Origin: Streptomyces alboflavus
GTDB lineage: Bacteria; Actinomycetota; Actinomycetes; Streptomycetales; Streptomycetaceae
DNA: 64,000 bases
Reading direction: 5' to 3'
NCBI RefSeq assembly: GCF_000716675.1
Contig: NZ_JNXT01000011.1
Coordinates: forward strand, 62,001-126,000
Positions 26,736-35,167 of this stretch are shown here, one piece after another. The position numbers and the translations under genes were made by a program. The notes below the pieces were generated by a model. The model searched no databases, was not told the origin of the DNA, and saw only the letters and a program-made list of their open reading frames with translations. Positions within the stretch are counted from its first letter, which is position 1; each line of letters begins with the position of its first letter.

Positions 26736-26770
26736 GGCCGGGTGACCGGAACCCTTCCGGTCACCCGGCC
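26736..26770. promoter_or_regulatory. 16-bp perfect hairpin in the pre-mobC spacer (oriT candidate)
   Basis: The arms GGCCGGGTGACCGGAA (26736-26751) and TTCCGGTCACCCGGCC (26755-26770) surround a 3-nt loop. It stands directly before mobC and the relaxase gene, the usual place for an origin of transfer; it could equally terminate the DUF2637 transcript. Confidence 0.5.
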
Positions 26771-26792
26771 CGAACCCGGCGCTGCGCCCTGC

Positions 26793-26812
26793 TTGTCCAC
26801 ACCTGTGGATAG
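26793..26812. promoter_or_regulatory. two facing DnaA-box-like sites
   Basis: TTGTCCACA (26793-26801) is the Streptomyces DnaA-box consensus as I recall it. TGTGGATAG (26804-26812) is an inverted near-match two bases later. They sit 23 bp from the perfect hairpin and 75 bp before mobC. Confidence 0.55.
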
Positions 26813-26887
26813 AGCGATGCCCGCACCGCCCAGCTCACCGGCCCCATACCTCCGCCCGCCCATCCGATCTTCTCCGGAGCACCGCCC

Positions 26888-27640
26888 ATGACGCGCGACC
26901 CGCACCACCCCGAGGACTCCCCGGACGAGCCGTTGCCGCTGACGAAGTCCCCTACGCTGATGGGGCGTTTGCGCCGCGCGTTCGGACGGGCTGCCCCTGG
27001 CGGAGCCAGTAGTACCCCGAGTCCGACTCAAGGCCGGATCTCGGGGACCTCCGCCCCAGGGGTGGCGGAGGAGGCCCAGCGCCAGGGGGCGCCGGACCAG
27101 GAGGTCCGGGCCGAGGGCGGCCCCGACTCGGACACGCTCCACGCCGCCCAGCGCGAGATCCTCCGCCCCGTACGTGAAGACGTTGCCGCCGCCGGCGAGC
27201 CCGTCGTGAAGAGCGCACAGCCCACGATCCGCCGCTTCACTGGTGACAAGCGCATCGAGCGCGTCGGCCCTCTCCGGTTCCTCGAGGAAGAGCGCACCCT
27301 GCTTCAGGAGACGGCCGCTGAGCACGGCTACAAGGGGGAGTCCGGTTTCGCCGCCGACGTGGTCCTGGCCTTCATCACCGGCCGGTTCACCGCGAACCTG
27401 CCACTGTCCGAGGACCGTCGCCGCACCCATGTCTTCCGTGCTCAGGTCCTGCGTCAGCTCAACCGGATCGGTGCGAACGTCAACCAGATCGCCCGCGCCC
27501 TCAACAGCGACTACACCCCACCCGACATACGCCAGCGGCTGACCGAACTTGAGCAGTTGCTGGAGCTGATCGCCGAGGCCCTGCGCCAGCCCGCCAACCC
27601 GGAAGAGGAGACCCTGGGAGCACGAGAGATGTCCGCGTGA
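26888..27640 (+). CDS. mobC: mobilization protein MobC-like (relaxosome accessory)
   Basis: 250 aa from ATG 26888. Residues 1-120 are Pro/Gly-rich and variable. The C-terminal MobC signature is clear: FRAQVLRQLNRIGANVNQIA followed by RALNSDYTPPDIRQRL. A ribbon-helix-helix-like segment precedes it (EEERTLLQETAAEHGY...SGFAADVVLAFI). MobC proteins bind oriT and help the relaxase open the DNA. Its TGA overlaps the relaxase GTG (GTGA), so translation is coupled. Confidence 0.9.
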   Translation: MTRDPHHPEDSPDEPLPLTKSPTLMGRLRRAFGRAAPGGASSTPSPTQGRISGTSAPGVAEEAQRQGAPDQEVRAEGGPDSDTLHAAQREILRPVREDVAAAGEPVVKSAQPTIRRFTGDKRIERVGPLRFLEEERTLLQETAAEHGYKGESGFAADVVLAFITGRFTANLPLSEDRRRTHVFRAQVLRQLNRIGANVNQIARALNSDYTPPDIRQRLTELEQLLELIAEALRQPANPEEETLGAREMSA

Positions 27641-29367
27641 TCGCCGCCATCAAACCGGCCGGGTCCAACACTCGCGGCCTGCTCGCCTACCTCTACGGTC
27701 CCGGCCGCCAGGACGAGCACCTCGACCCGCACATCGTCACCGGCTTCGCAATGCTCGGTATGCCCGACCCCGGCCGCGACGAGAACGCCACCCTCACCAA
27801 ACTCGCCCGCTACCTCGACGAGCCGGTGCGACTGCGCAACAGCGAGTTCGGCCAGCCGGTCACCGACCATGTGTGGCACTGCCCCGTGCGCGCCGCACCC
27901 ACCGACCGCTACCTCTCCGACGCCGAGTGGGGCGAGATCGCCCAGCGCATCGTCGAAGCGGCCGGCATCGCGCCGCCCGGAGACGACCTGGCCTGCCGCT
28001 GGATCGCCGTACGCCACGCGGACGACCACATCCACATCCTCGCCACCACCGTCCGCGAGGACGGCCGCCGCCCCAAACTCCACGACAGTGGCCTCCGCGT
28101 CGGTGACGCCTGCCGTGAGATCGAAAAGGACTACGGGCTCAGGCAGTTGAAGAAGGGGGACCGCACCGGAACCCGACGCCCCAGCCAGGCAGAGATGCAC
28201 AAGGCCAAGCGCCTCGGCTGGGAAGTGCCCAGCCCCGAATGGCTCGAAGCGCGCATCCGTGCCGCCATCCCCCACGCCTCCAGCGCCGAAGAACTCCTCG
28301 CCTACCTGGAAGCCGACAGCATCCTGATCAAGGCCAAGCGCGGCCCGTCCGGCGATCTCCTCGGCTACGCTGCCGGGCGTCCCGGCGACGTCAACGACAA
28401 GGGCGAGCAGATCTACCACCCGGGCAAGAGGATTGCCCCCGACCTCACCCTGCCCAAGCTCAAGGCCCGCCTGGAAGCCGTCGTGCCGGAGGAACACCCC
28501 ACGGCCCGCCGTAACAAGCCCGCCACCCCCTGGCAACAGGCCACCGACGCCCTAGACCCCCTCCACACCGCGTTGACGGAGGCTGACGGCGACAGCGGGG
28601 ATGCACGGGCTCAGGCTCACGTCGCTGCCCTCGGCGAACTGATCGAGGCCACCGCACAGCGCGCCCCCGCCGACCTGCGGGCCGAACTCCAAGCAGCCTC
28701 CAAGGCGTTCGCCCGCGCCCAGCGCTCCCAGATCCGAGCGGAAGACCGCGCCGCCGATGCCCTACGCGTTGCCACCCGCGACATCATCCATACCGCCACC
28801 GGCCCGGACGGCAGCGCGCTGGCCGCCCTGGTTGCAGCCCTCGTCTGGTCGGCGATCCTCTCCAGGCGCTGGCACGAGGCCAGGCAGCACGCTCACCAAG
28901 CCGACGCCGTCGGCCAGGCCCTCCACCACCTCCAGGCCGCCGCCGACCACGCCATGGGCCCCGTGCTCACCGAACTGGAACGCCGTCTGCCCAAGGAGCA
29001 GGCCCGCCTCACGCTGGCCAGCGACGTGCGCGCCGCCGTCCCCGACCACGCCGCCCGCATCCTCGCCGATCCCAGCTGGTCAGCCCTGGCCACCGTCCTC
29101 GCCGAGGCTGAAGCCCGCGGCCACAAGCCCCACCAGCTCCTCACGGAGGCCGCCGCACAACGCGAACTGGACACCGCCCGCCGACCCGCCCGTGTCCTGA
29201 TCACCCGCATCCAGCACACCAGCCGTAACCCCGTACGCAGCCGCGTCGCCGAAGCAGCTCGCCGACGCACGACCACAGGGACATGGCCTGACAGCGGGCC
29301 GACTCCCGCACCGCAGCCGACCACACCTTCCCCCGCTTCAGGACGCACCAGCCACCCCCGGCGGTAG
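27637..29367 (+). CDS. relaxase/mobilization nuclease
   Basis: 576 aa from GTG 27637. The N-terminal MIAAIKPAGSNTRGLLAYLYG carries candidate catalytic tyrosines. Metal-binding histidines are in RHADDHIHI (His127, His131, His133), the motif III of MobA/VirD2-type relaxases (PF03432). The rest (about 280-576) is Ala-rich and helical with one hydrophobic segment (LAALVAALVWSAIL, about residues 390-403). It nicks oriT and leads the strand into the recipient. No coupling-protein or secretion genes follow, so it must borrow a helper transfer system. It ends just before a 28-bp perfect hairpin. Confidence 0.92.
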   Translation: MIAAIKPAGSNTRGLLAYLYGPGRQDEHLDPHIVTGFAMLGMPDPGRDENATLTKLARYLDEPVRLRNSEFGQPVTDHVWHCPVRAAPTDRYLSDAEWGEIAQRIVEAAGIAPPGDDLACRWIAVRHADDHIHILATTVREDGRRPKLHDSGLRVGDACREIEKDYGLRQLKKGDRTGTRRPSQAEMHKAKRLGWEVPSPEWLEARIRAAIPHASSAEELLAYLEADSILIKAKRGPSGDLLGYAAGRPGDVNDKGEQIYHPGKRIAPDLTLPKLKARLEAVVPEEHPTARRNKPATPWQQATDALDPLHTALTEADGDSGDARAQAHVAALGELIEATAQRAPADLRAELQAASKAFARAQRSQIRAEDRAADALRVATRDIIHTATGPDGSALAALVAALVWSAILSRRWHEARQHAHQADAVGQALHHLQAAADHAMGPVLTELERRLPKEQARLTLASDVRAAVPDHAARILADPSWSALATVLAEAEARGHKPHQLLTEAAAQRELDTARRPARVLITRIQHTSRNPVRSRVAEAARRRTTTGTWPDSGPTPAPQPTTPSPASGRTSHPRR

Positions 29368-29390
29368 CCGACCGGCTGCGAAGGGGCCCG

Positions 29391-29449
29391 CCCGGAAAGG
29401 GACAGCCCTCTTGCCCCGTCTCGGGGCAAGAGGGCTGTCCCTTTCCGGG
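29391..29449. terminator. 28-bp perfect inverted repeat between convergent genes
   Basis: Arms 29391-29418 and 29422-29449 are exactly complementary around the 3-nt loop TCT. The arm begins CCCGGAAAGGGACAGCCC and ends CTTGCCCCG. The centre TTGCCCCGTCTCGGGGCAA resembles the GACTC-centred palindromes at 25682 and 25738. The second arm also contains TGTCCCTTTCCGGGACG. There is no U-tract; it probably serves as a bidirectional terminator between relaxase and permease. Confidence 0.8.
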
Positions 29450-29543
29450 ACGAGTAAGGCTGCGGAAACCGTCTGACTTCGCGGTCTTGCCTGTTCAGAG
29501 ACTGAACCGACCGGCCCCGCATTGGCATGGTCCGCGGCGATGA

Positions 29544-31073
29544 CTACGAGCGAGCCGCTTCTCGTCCATGGGTACGATCGCGCTCGGGGCTGGTGTTGCG
29601 AGGGTGGGTCGGGTTGAGGAACCACTTGCGGGCCGAGGCCAGCCACCAGGCGCCGCAGAAGGCGACGACGACGCCGACCGCGATCGGCGCGTAGTTGAAC
29701 GTTTTCGCGGTGACCGGGGAGCTCTGCGGCAGCATGAACAGCACCGTGATCACCAGGACCCACACGACGGCGATGGTGCCGACGAGAGTGGACCAGGAGC
29801 CGAGGTGCCAAGGGCCACGCTCGAACCGCTCCCCCTGACGCAGCCGCAGGAACGTCGGGATCACGTACGCGAAGTACAGGCCGATCGTCGCGATCGAGGT
29901 GACAGCCGCGTACGCGGTGCTGTTCCACAGGTAGGGCAGGCCCAGGACGAATGCGCCTCCGGTGGCCAGCCAGACAGCGTTGGCAGGGGTGCGGGTGGCC
30001 GGGCTGAGCTTGTGCCACGTCCGGGAGAACGGCAGGGCGCCATCACGGGAGAAGGCATAGATCATGCGGGAGTTGGCGGTCACCGAGGCCATGCCGCAGA
30101 ACAGCTGGGCCACGATGATGACCAGTAGCAGCCACTTGCCGGCCGCCGCGCCGAGCGCGTCCATAAGGATCTGTGCTGGGGGTACGCCCGTACCGGAGTC
30201 GAGGGCGCCGTCGTAGGACTGGATGGCGTAGGTGAAGCCGAAGAGTAGGACGAACCCGGCCGCGAGGGATACGAGGATGGAGCGGACGATGCCCTTGGGG
30301 CCGGCGGTGGAGGCGTCGATGGTCTCCTCGGTCATATGGGCAGAGGCGTCGTAGCCGGTGAAGGTGTACTGCGCCATCAGCAGTCCGAGCAGCACCACGT
30401 AGATGCTCGACGAGAAGCCGGTGTTGTTGACGAACTCGCCGAACATGAAGTGCGTCGACTGGTGGTGGTCAGGGACGAGCACCAGGGCACCGCAGATGAC
30501 GACGACGCCGAGGATGTGCCACCAGATGGACACCTCGTTGAGGATGGCGACGATGCGCACACCGAAGGTGTTCAGCACGCCGTGCAACACGAGGATGATC
30601 CCGAATAGCGTGATTGTGTGCCCCGGCGTGGCGTCGAAGCCGAACTGCAGGTCCAGTAAGGCGTTGAGGAAGGTGGCCGCGCCGAAGTCGATGCCCGCGG
30701 TCACGGCTATCTGCCCGAGGGTGTTGAACCAGCCGGTGAACCACGCCCATGCCGCAGCCGACCGATTCGGGGCCATGCGATGCGCCCAGAAGTACAGGCC
30801 CGCGCTGGTGGGGTAGGCGGAGCAGACCTCGGCCATGGACAGGCCGACGAAGAGGGTCATGAGGCCGACGAATAGCCAGCCCCACATGATGACCGCGGGG
30901 CCGCCGGCGTTCATGCCGTAGCCGTACATGGTCATGCAGCCGGACAGAATGGAGATGATCGTGAAGCTGACGCCGAAGTTCGCGCGGCCGGACATTGAGC
31001 GCGACAGCGTCTGCTGGTAGCCGAGTTGCTTGAGGCGTTCCTCGTCGGAGACGCGGGAGACGTCAAGAGGCAT
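29544..31073 (-). CDS. APC-superfamily amino-acid permease
   Basis: 509 aa with about 12 hydrophobic segments. The N-terminal motif DEERLKQLGYQQTLSRSMSG with NFGVSFTIISILSG is typical of the GABA/choline permease branch of the APC family (amino acid/polyamine/organocation uptake). Also visible: GGPAVIMWGWLFVG, AEVCSAYPTSAGLYFW and the consensus GYDASAHMTEET. It is transcribed with the upstream helical-repeat protein (42 bp gap). It is cargo: such a permease is not part of the transfer machinery. Its substrate is unknown. If the neighbouring genes form a peptide or amino-acid derivative pathway, it could import a precursor or export a product. Confidence 0.9.
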   Translation of the reverse strand: MPLDVSRVSDEERLKQLGYQQTLSRSMSGRANFGVSFTIISILSGCMTMYGYGMNAGGPAVIMWGWLFVGLMTLFVGLSMAEVCSAYPTSAGLYFWAHRMAPNRSAAAWAWFTGWFNTLGQIAVTAGIDFGAATFLNALLDLQFGFDATPGHTITLFGIILVLHGVLNTFGVRIVAILNEVSIWWHILGVVVICGALVLVPDHHQSTHFMFGEFVNNTGFSSSIYVVLLGLLMAQYTFTGYDASAHMTEETIDASTAGPKGIVRSILVSLAAGFVLLFGFTYAIQSYDGALDSGTGVPPAQILMDALGAAAGKWLLLVIIVAQLFCGMASVTANSRMIYAFSRDGALPFSRTWHKLSPATRTPANAVWLATGGAFVLGLPYLWNSTAYAAVTSIATIGLYFAYVIPTFLRLRQGERFERGPWHLGSWSTLVGTIAVVWVLVITVLFMLPQSSPVTAKTFNYAPIAVGVVVAFCGAWWLASARKWFLNPTHPRNTSPERDRTHGREAARS

Positions 31074-31115
31074 GGGGGTTCCGTCCTTCGTAGGTGAGAG
31101 GGATGGTTCGGGTGC

Positions 31116-32048
31116 TCAGTGGCTTCGGCGCCGCGGCGGGCTGTAGGCCCAGCCGCGGTGCCGCAGGAAGAGGTCGCGGGCCTGACCGCAGTACGACCAC
31201 GGCACCTGCGTGGCGTACGGGCCGATCGCGTCGAAGACCTCTAGGGCCTCGTGGTGGCGGTTCGCGAACGACAGTGCGTGGGCGAGGTAGTTGGCGTCAT
31301 CGGCGAAGCAGGCGTGCGGGCGCGGGGCGCGGTAGCGCCACCAGCGCTCCAGCACCAGGTCGATCTGCGGGCACTCGACCCAGGGGTGGATCGTCAGGCC
31401 GTAGGTCCGCTGGTCCTGCTCCAGACGCGACCGGTGCGCCTCCGCCAGGACGACCAGGGGCAGCACGGCGATCGGCAGCCCCTGGGGAGCGGTTGACGCC
31501 TGCTCGTCGGCCCACCACGCCGCCTCACCCTGCCTGCCGTGATGGTGGGAGAACAGGAAGGTGACGACCTCGTGGTGCGCCTCGCGGTTCCACGGGTCAC
31601 GCTGCTTGATCTCCTCCCACACCCAACCCAGCGTCTTCCGGTTCGGGGCGTGGGTACGCAGTAGCGCGAGCATGACAACCAGCGGGGCGACGTCCTGCGG
31701 CCATGCCTCCAGCGCAGCGCGGCAGGTCGCCCACGCCTCCTCCATCAGCACCCGGCCGCCGCCCTCGCGACCGGTGATCATCGCCCGCAGAGCCTGCACA
31801 TTCGCGAGGAGAGCGAGGGCGTGCGGTGAGCGCGGTTCGGCCTTGGCCCAGGTGTCGGCGAACCTGAGTCGAGCCCCAGCCTCGGCGAGGACCTGGAGAC
31901 GGAAGATCCGCCGGTCCCAGTCCGCCCCCGTGGCGGCCAGCAGGTCGCGAGGGCTCTCCCAGCGGCCCATCGAAGCATCTTCAAGGACACGCCGAAGTGC
32001 GTCGTCATCCCTCGCCGGATGCGTGTCGAGAGAGAACTTCGGTCTCAC
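31116..32048 (-). CDS. helical-repeat (TPR-like) protein, unknown function
   Basis: 310 aa. No signal or membrane segment. It opens with DDALRRVLEDASMGRWESPRD followed by LLAATGADWDRRIFRLQVLA, then continues with paired helices rich in Ala/Leu and Trp (AWATCRAALEAWPQDVAPLV, WWADEQAST, CPQIDLVLERWWRYR). This resembles tetratricopeptide-like DUF4034-type proteins from memory, a weak assignment. It is 42 bp upstream of the permease in the same direction, and divergent from the kinase-like gene with a 197-bp shared promoter region. Confidence 0.65.
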   Translation of the reverse strand: MRPKFSLDTHPARDDDALRRVLEDASMGRWESPRDLLAATGADWDRRIFRLQVLAEAGARLRFADTWAKAEPRSPHALALLANVQALRAMITGREGGGRVLMEEAWATCRAALEAWPQDVAPLVVMLALLRTHAPNRKTLGWVWEEIKQRDPWNREAHHEVVTFLFSHHHGRQGEAAWWADEQASTAPQGLPIAVLPLVVLAEAHRSRLEQDQRTYGLTIHPWVECPQIDLVLERWWRYRAPRPHACFADDANYLAHALSFANRHHEALEVFDAIGPYATQVPWSYCGQARDLFLRHRGWAYSPPRRRSH

Positions 32049-32245
32049 CTTTTGTCACCCCGGCCAGCAGCCGCATGCCCCGGCCTCGGCATGAACAGGT
32101 CGCGCCTCGTAACGTGGCGAGTTACCCCAACCGTGCGCATCACGCAGGTCAAGCGTTCACGGCCTCGTCGGCTGTCGTGGCCTGCTCTCACCGCATTGAC
32201 CGAGATCGGCCTGGGTTCCGTTGCGACGGTGCTACGGTCGCCCGC

Positions 32246-33106
32246 ATGACGCTCTCGGCACCTTCGGCGCGCGCCGTTGACTTGCGGGTTGAACCGGTCG
32301 ACAACGTTCTCGATCACGTAGAGCGATCCCTTCAAGTCGAGCTGGATCGGGACACAGTGGTGCGCAAGCGCCGCTCGGTCGGAGCGCGGACGGACCGGCG
32401 GACGTGGATCCGCATCGAGAGGCGCGGGCTCGACAAGATCGGCATGCAGGGCTGGAACGGCACCGAGTGCGCCGCCCGACTGGAAGGCATCGCCCAGCCC
32501 ACCTGGCGGGGGTGCGTGGTCTGGCGGGGCGCGGACGAGCCCGTGATGTGGCGGGCCGACGAGACCGAGCTTCTACCGAGCGCGCCCATCGGCAACGCGA
32601 TCCTCAGCGAGGACCCGAAGCTGCCGGACTCGTGGTGGCAGGCGTTCAACGCCTCGCTGGACGCGCTCGCGGCCCAGCACACGGGGCGCGTCGCCACCCC
32701 GGACACGGTCACCATCACGCAGGCTCTCGTCACCGAAGCCGTCCGCAGCCTCTCTCCCACCGACGACTTCGACACGATTGTTGAGCACTGGGTGCCCGCC
32801 CACGCGGACCTGAACTGGGCCAACATGACCGCGCCGACGTTCTCCCTCTTCGACTGGGAGGACTGGGGCAACGCGCCACGCGGCCTGGATTCCGCCTCGC
32901 TGTGGGGCAGCTCCCTTGCCGTCCCCGCTCTGGCCGATCGCGTACGACATGAACGGCGCCACGACTTCGAAAGCCGGGACGGCAAGCTGATGACGCTCTT
33001 CACGTGCTCGAAGATCCTCGGACCGGACGCGCACCCGCAGGACCCGCGGTTGGAGCCCGCGCGTCGCATGGCGGAGCAGGTCATCGCGGAGCTTCAAGCG
33101 GGCTGA
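32246..33106 (+). CDS. aminoglycoside-phosphotransferase-like (APH fold) protein
   Basis: 286 aa from ATG 32246; the frame is open upstream to 31997 but that part is antisense to the neighbour gene. The catalytic loop is HADLNWAN (His186, Asp188, Asn193) and the metal-binding Asp is in FDWEDWG (Asp203), the standard APH/choline-kinase pair. The N-terminal lobe is short and the Gly-rich loop is not obvious. The C-terminus overlaps the convergent aldo/keto reductase by 13 bp. The substrate could be a small molecule or an amino-acid side chain; resistance is not implied. I see no HopA1-type partner that would make it a class V lanthipeptide kinase. Confidence 0.75.
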   Translation: MTLSAPSARAVDLRVEPVDNVLDHVERSLQVELDRDTVVRKRRSVGARTDRRTWIRIERRGLDKIGMQGWNGTECAARLEGIAQPTWRGCVVWRGADEPVMWRADETELLPSAPIGNAILSEDPKLPDSWWQAFNASLDALAAQHTGRVATPDTVTITQALVTEAVRSLSPTDDFDTIVEHWVPAHADLNWANMTAPTFSLFDWEDWGNAPRGLDSASLWGSSLAVPALADRVRHERRHDFESRDGKLMTLFTCSKILGPDAHPQDPRLEPARRMAEQVIAELQAG

Positions 33107-33951
33107 CCACGCGATCGGGTACGGATGAGGTCCCGGTACTCGCGGACGGCCTGCTCGTCCACCTGGCTGGCCAGGGCGCCCATCAGTTCGCCCAGGTGAG
33201 CGGGCTCGTCCGTGCCCACGGCCATGGTGCTGACTCGCGGAAGGCAGTACGCCGTTCGGAAGGCGGCCTGCACATGGGAGAGCCCGTCGCCGCCCCGGAG
33301 GAAGACACCGGGGTTGATCCTGTCCCACACCGGGGCGCGGGTACTGCCTCCGAAGGGGCTCATCCCCCAGGCGCTGTCGCTGCCGAGGCCCCAGGCCGTG
33401 GCGACGGCATCCGCGGCGTCGAGGGTCTTGGTCCCGACCAGCAGACCGGCGCGGACCATGAGAACCGAGGGCTGCGGCAGGGCCACGTCGACCAGGTCAA
33501 CCAACGGCGAGGGATCCCAGGACGCGACGCCCCAGCCACCGCACAGCCCCTTCGATGTTGCTATGTCGAGTGCGGCGCACGCCTGAGCCAGGACGTATCG
33601 GCTGCGGGGCGCAGCTCCTTCGAGGCTGTGTTCCGGGTTGTGCAGGAAGACCAGGTCTGGCTCCCGCCCAAGATCCTTGACCGCCTGCTCCACGGCTACG
33701 TGCAGCCGCGCCGGGTCGAGGGAGTGCTCCGCCCTGTCCGACCCCGGGAAGTAGCCCACCTTGGTGGAGAGCGTGAGCTTCGGCAGCAGATCGCCCGCCA
33801 CCCGCGCCAGAACCTCATGCGAGCGAAAGCCCAGGTAGTTGGAGCTGGTGTCGAGCGCGGTGACGCCGAGGTCCAGCGCGCCGGTCAGGAGACGGCGCTC
33901 GTGACGAGACCGGTGTAACCCGAGGACAACTCGGGGGTCAGTGTCGCGCAT
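33094..33951 (-). CDS. aldo/keto reductase
   Basis: 285 aa from ATG 33951, right after GGAGGAGAT; an open frame to 34593 is the shadow of the neighbour. The AKR tetrad is present: Asp34, Tyr39 (DTSSNY), Lys64 (LSTKVGY) and His104 (LVFLHNPEH). The TIM-barrel end NADPH loop is less clear (GTDEPAHLGELMGAL). The start lies 67 bp inside the preceding JmjC gene in another frame, so the two are translationally linked. It may reduce a carbonyl created by the oxygenase, or act on an unrelated small metabolite. The length is slightly short for the family. Confidence 0.88.
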   Translation of the reverse strand: MRDTDPRVVLGLHRSRHERRLLTGALDLGVTALDTSSNYLGFRSHEVLARVAGDLLPKLTLSTKVGYFPGSDRAEHSLDPARLHVAVEQAVKDLGREPDLVFLHNPEHSLEGAAPRSRYVLAQACAALDIATSKGLCGGWGVASWDPSPLVDLVDVALPQPSVLMVRAGLLVGTKTLDAADAVATAWGLGSDSAWGMSPFGGSTRAPVWDRINPGVFLRGGDGLSHVQAAFRTAYCLPRVSTMAVGTDEPAHLGELMGALASQVDEQAVREYRDLIRTRSRGQPA

Positions 33952-35081
33952 ATCTCCTCCTTCACCAGGATCTCGGCGACCTCCACGGCCTCGGCACCGA
34001 CGACAGCAGCCGCCTGGTCGAGGGGGACCGGCCTGCCGCTCAGCAGCAGACGCAGTGCGGGCAGGGCCTTGGCCGCCAGGGTGAGCCTTTTGCCCGAGGC
34101 CAGGACGTCGACGGTGTCGCCGTTCTCCTTGATCTCGGGGCGGAAGCGGGTGGTGCACACCACGGCCTCCAGCGGGCCGAGGACGTCCAGGTAGGGCACA
34201 TGGCGGGGCAGTGTCGTCTGCTGCTCGTAGGCGGACAGGAAGTCGGCCGGTGAGCGCTCGCCGACCAGTTGGACGGCGGCCTCGGTCAGGGCGTCGCTGC
34301 TGGCTCCAGGGGTGCGATCCAGGTCGTGCCGGAAGATCTCCCGCTCGCGGCACCAGTCGGCCAGCCACGCGAGCCAGCTCGCTCCGGTGCGTTGGGTGAT
34401 GCCGAACGTCACGTGGAGGCTCTTGCCCGAGCCGATGCCGGTGCGGGTGGCCCGGTGCCAGTGGCCGCGGGGGATGTGCATGATGTCGCCGGTCCGCATG
34501 ATGCCGGACCAGACGATCTCCTCGCTCGGGGTCGTGTTGGGGTCGGCGTCTCGGTAGAGGGGAGCAGTACGGGAGGTCCCGCGTACCTCCCACGCCTTCT
34601 CGCCCGCGAGCTGGACGATCACCACATCATGGTCATCCCAGTGCAGTGGGAAGCCCGAAGCATCGTTCGTCGTCAGGTAGGCGTTGACCTGCACCCGCTC
34701 ATGGGACCACCACTGCAGTGCGCGGCAGGCGACCTCCATCGTCGGGTCGAAGACGTTGAGCTGATCGAGGATGAGCGTGGCGCCCTCCCCCACCAGCCGA
34801 CCGAGGCTGCGCATGTTGACCGTGGGGATGCTCTGACCGCGAGGACTGACGACGTCGGTGTAGTAGATGGCCGGATGGACTTCCTCGCCCTTCTGGAAGC
34901 ACCGGAACTGCGGGCGGTTCAGGCTCCTGCGCATCACGATGTCGAGCAGCTGGTTCGGAGTCAGGATGCGGGCGGCGAGGGCGGGGTCGCTCATGCTTCC
35001 CCGGGCGAATTCCTTGCCGAGTTCACCCGGCCCGTTCCACCCGAGCGCCGCCTCGATGGCGTTGATCAACTGGTGTTCCAT
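33885..35081 (-). CDS. JmjC/cupin-type 2-oxoglutarate oxygenase (ribosomal-oxygenase-like)
   Basis: 398 aa from ATG 35081 (GAGGAGG seven bases before it); ATG 35108 is less likely. The Fe(II) triad is His147 and Asp149 (PLHWDDHDVV) with His207 (MHIPRGHWHR). Strand pattern and length match JmjC enzymes such as YcfD/RoxA, which hydroxylate arginine or histidine side chains of ribosomal proteins. The C-terminal about 70 residues (GRPVPLDQAAAVVG...VLVKEEICATL) look like the winged helix that follows the JmjC and dimerisation parts in those enzymes. It is preceded by a 55-codon peptide gene and a hairpin, and overlaps the aldo/keto reductase. I infer that its target may be the small peptide rather than a ribosomal protein. 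Confidence 0.85.
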   Translation of the reverse strand: MEHQLINAIEAALGWNGPGELGKEFARGSMSDPALAARILTPNQLLDIVMRRSLNRPQFRCFQKGEEVHPAIYYTDVVSPRGQSIPTVNMRSLGRLVGEGATLILDQLNVFDPTMEVACRALQWWSHERVQVNAYLTTNDASGFPLHWDDHDVVIVQLAGEKAWEVRGTSRTAPLYRDADPNTTPSEEIVWSGIMRTGDIMHIPRGHWHRATRTGIGSGKSLHVTFGITQRTGASWLAWLADWCREREIFRHDLDRTPGASSDALTEAAVQLVGERSPADFLSAYEQQTTLPRHVPYLDVLGPLEAVVCTTRFRPEIKENGDTVDVLASGKRLTLAAKALPALRLLLSGRPVPLDQAAAVVGAEAVEVAEILVKEEICATLTPELSSGYTGLVTSAVS

Positions 35082-35122
35082 TACTGCCTCCTCATGAGGT
35101 TCGACCATGTGGTGCAGGTGCG

Positions 35123-35160
35123 GCAGGGGCGAGGGCAAAGCACCGCACTCGCCCCTGCCG
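35123..35160 (-). terminator. hairpin between small peptide gene and oxygenase gene
   Basis: 12-bp perfect arms GGCAGGGGCGAG (35123-35134) and CTCGCCCCTGCC (35149-35160) with a 14-nt loop. No U-tract. It stands 7 bp after the peptide stop and 41 bp before the oxygenase start. Such attenuating hairpins after precursor genes let the peptide be made in excess over its modifying enzymes. Confidence 0.75.
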
Positions 35161-35167
35161 CCTGGAG

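Noticed and set aside
32246..33106. Class V lanthipeptide kinase (LxmK type)
   Set aside because: It has an APH fold, but there is no HopA1-type cyclase or Cys/Ser/Thr-rich precursor nearby.
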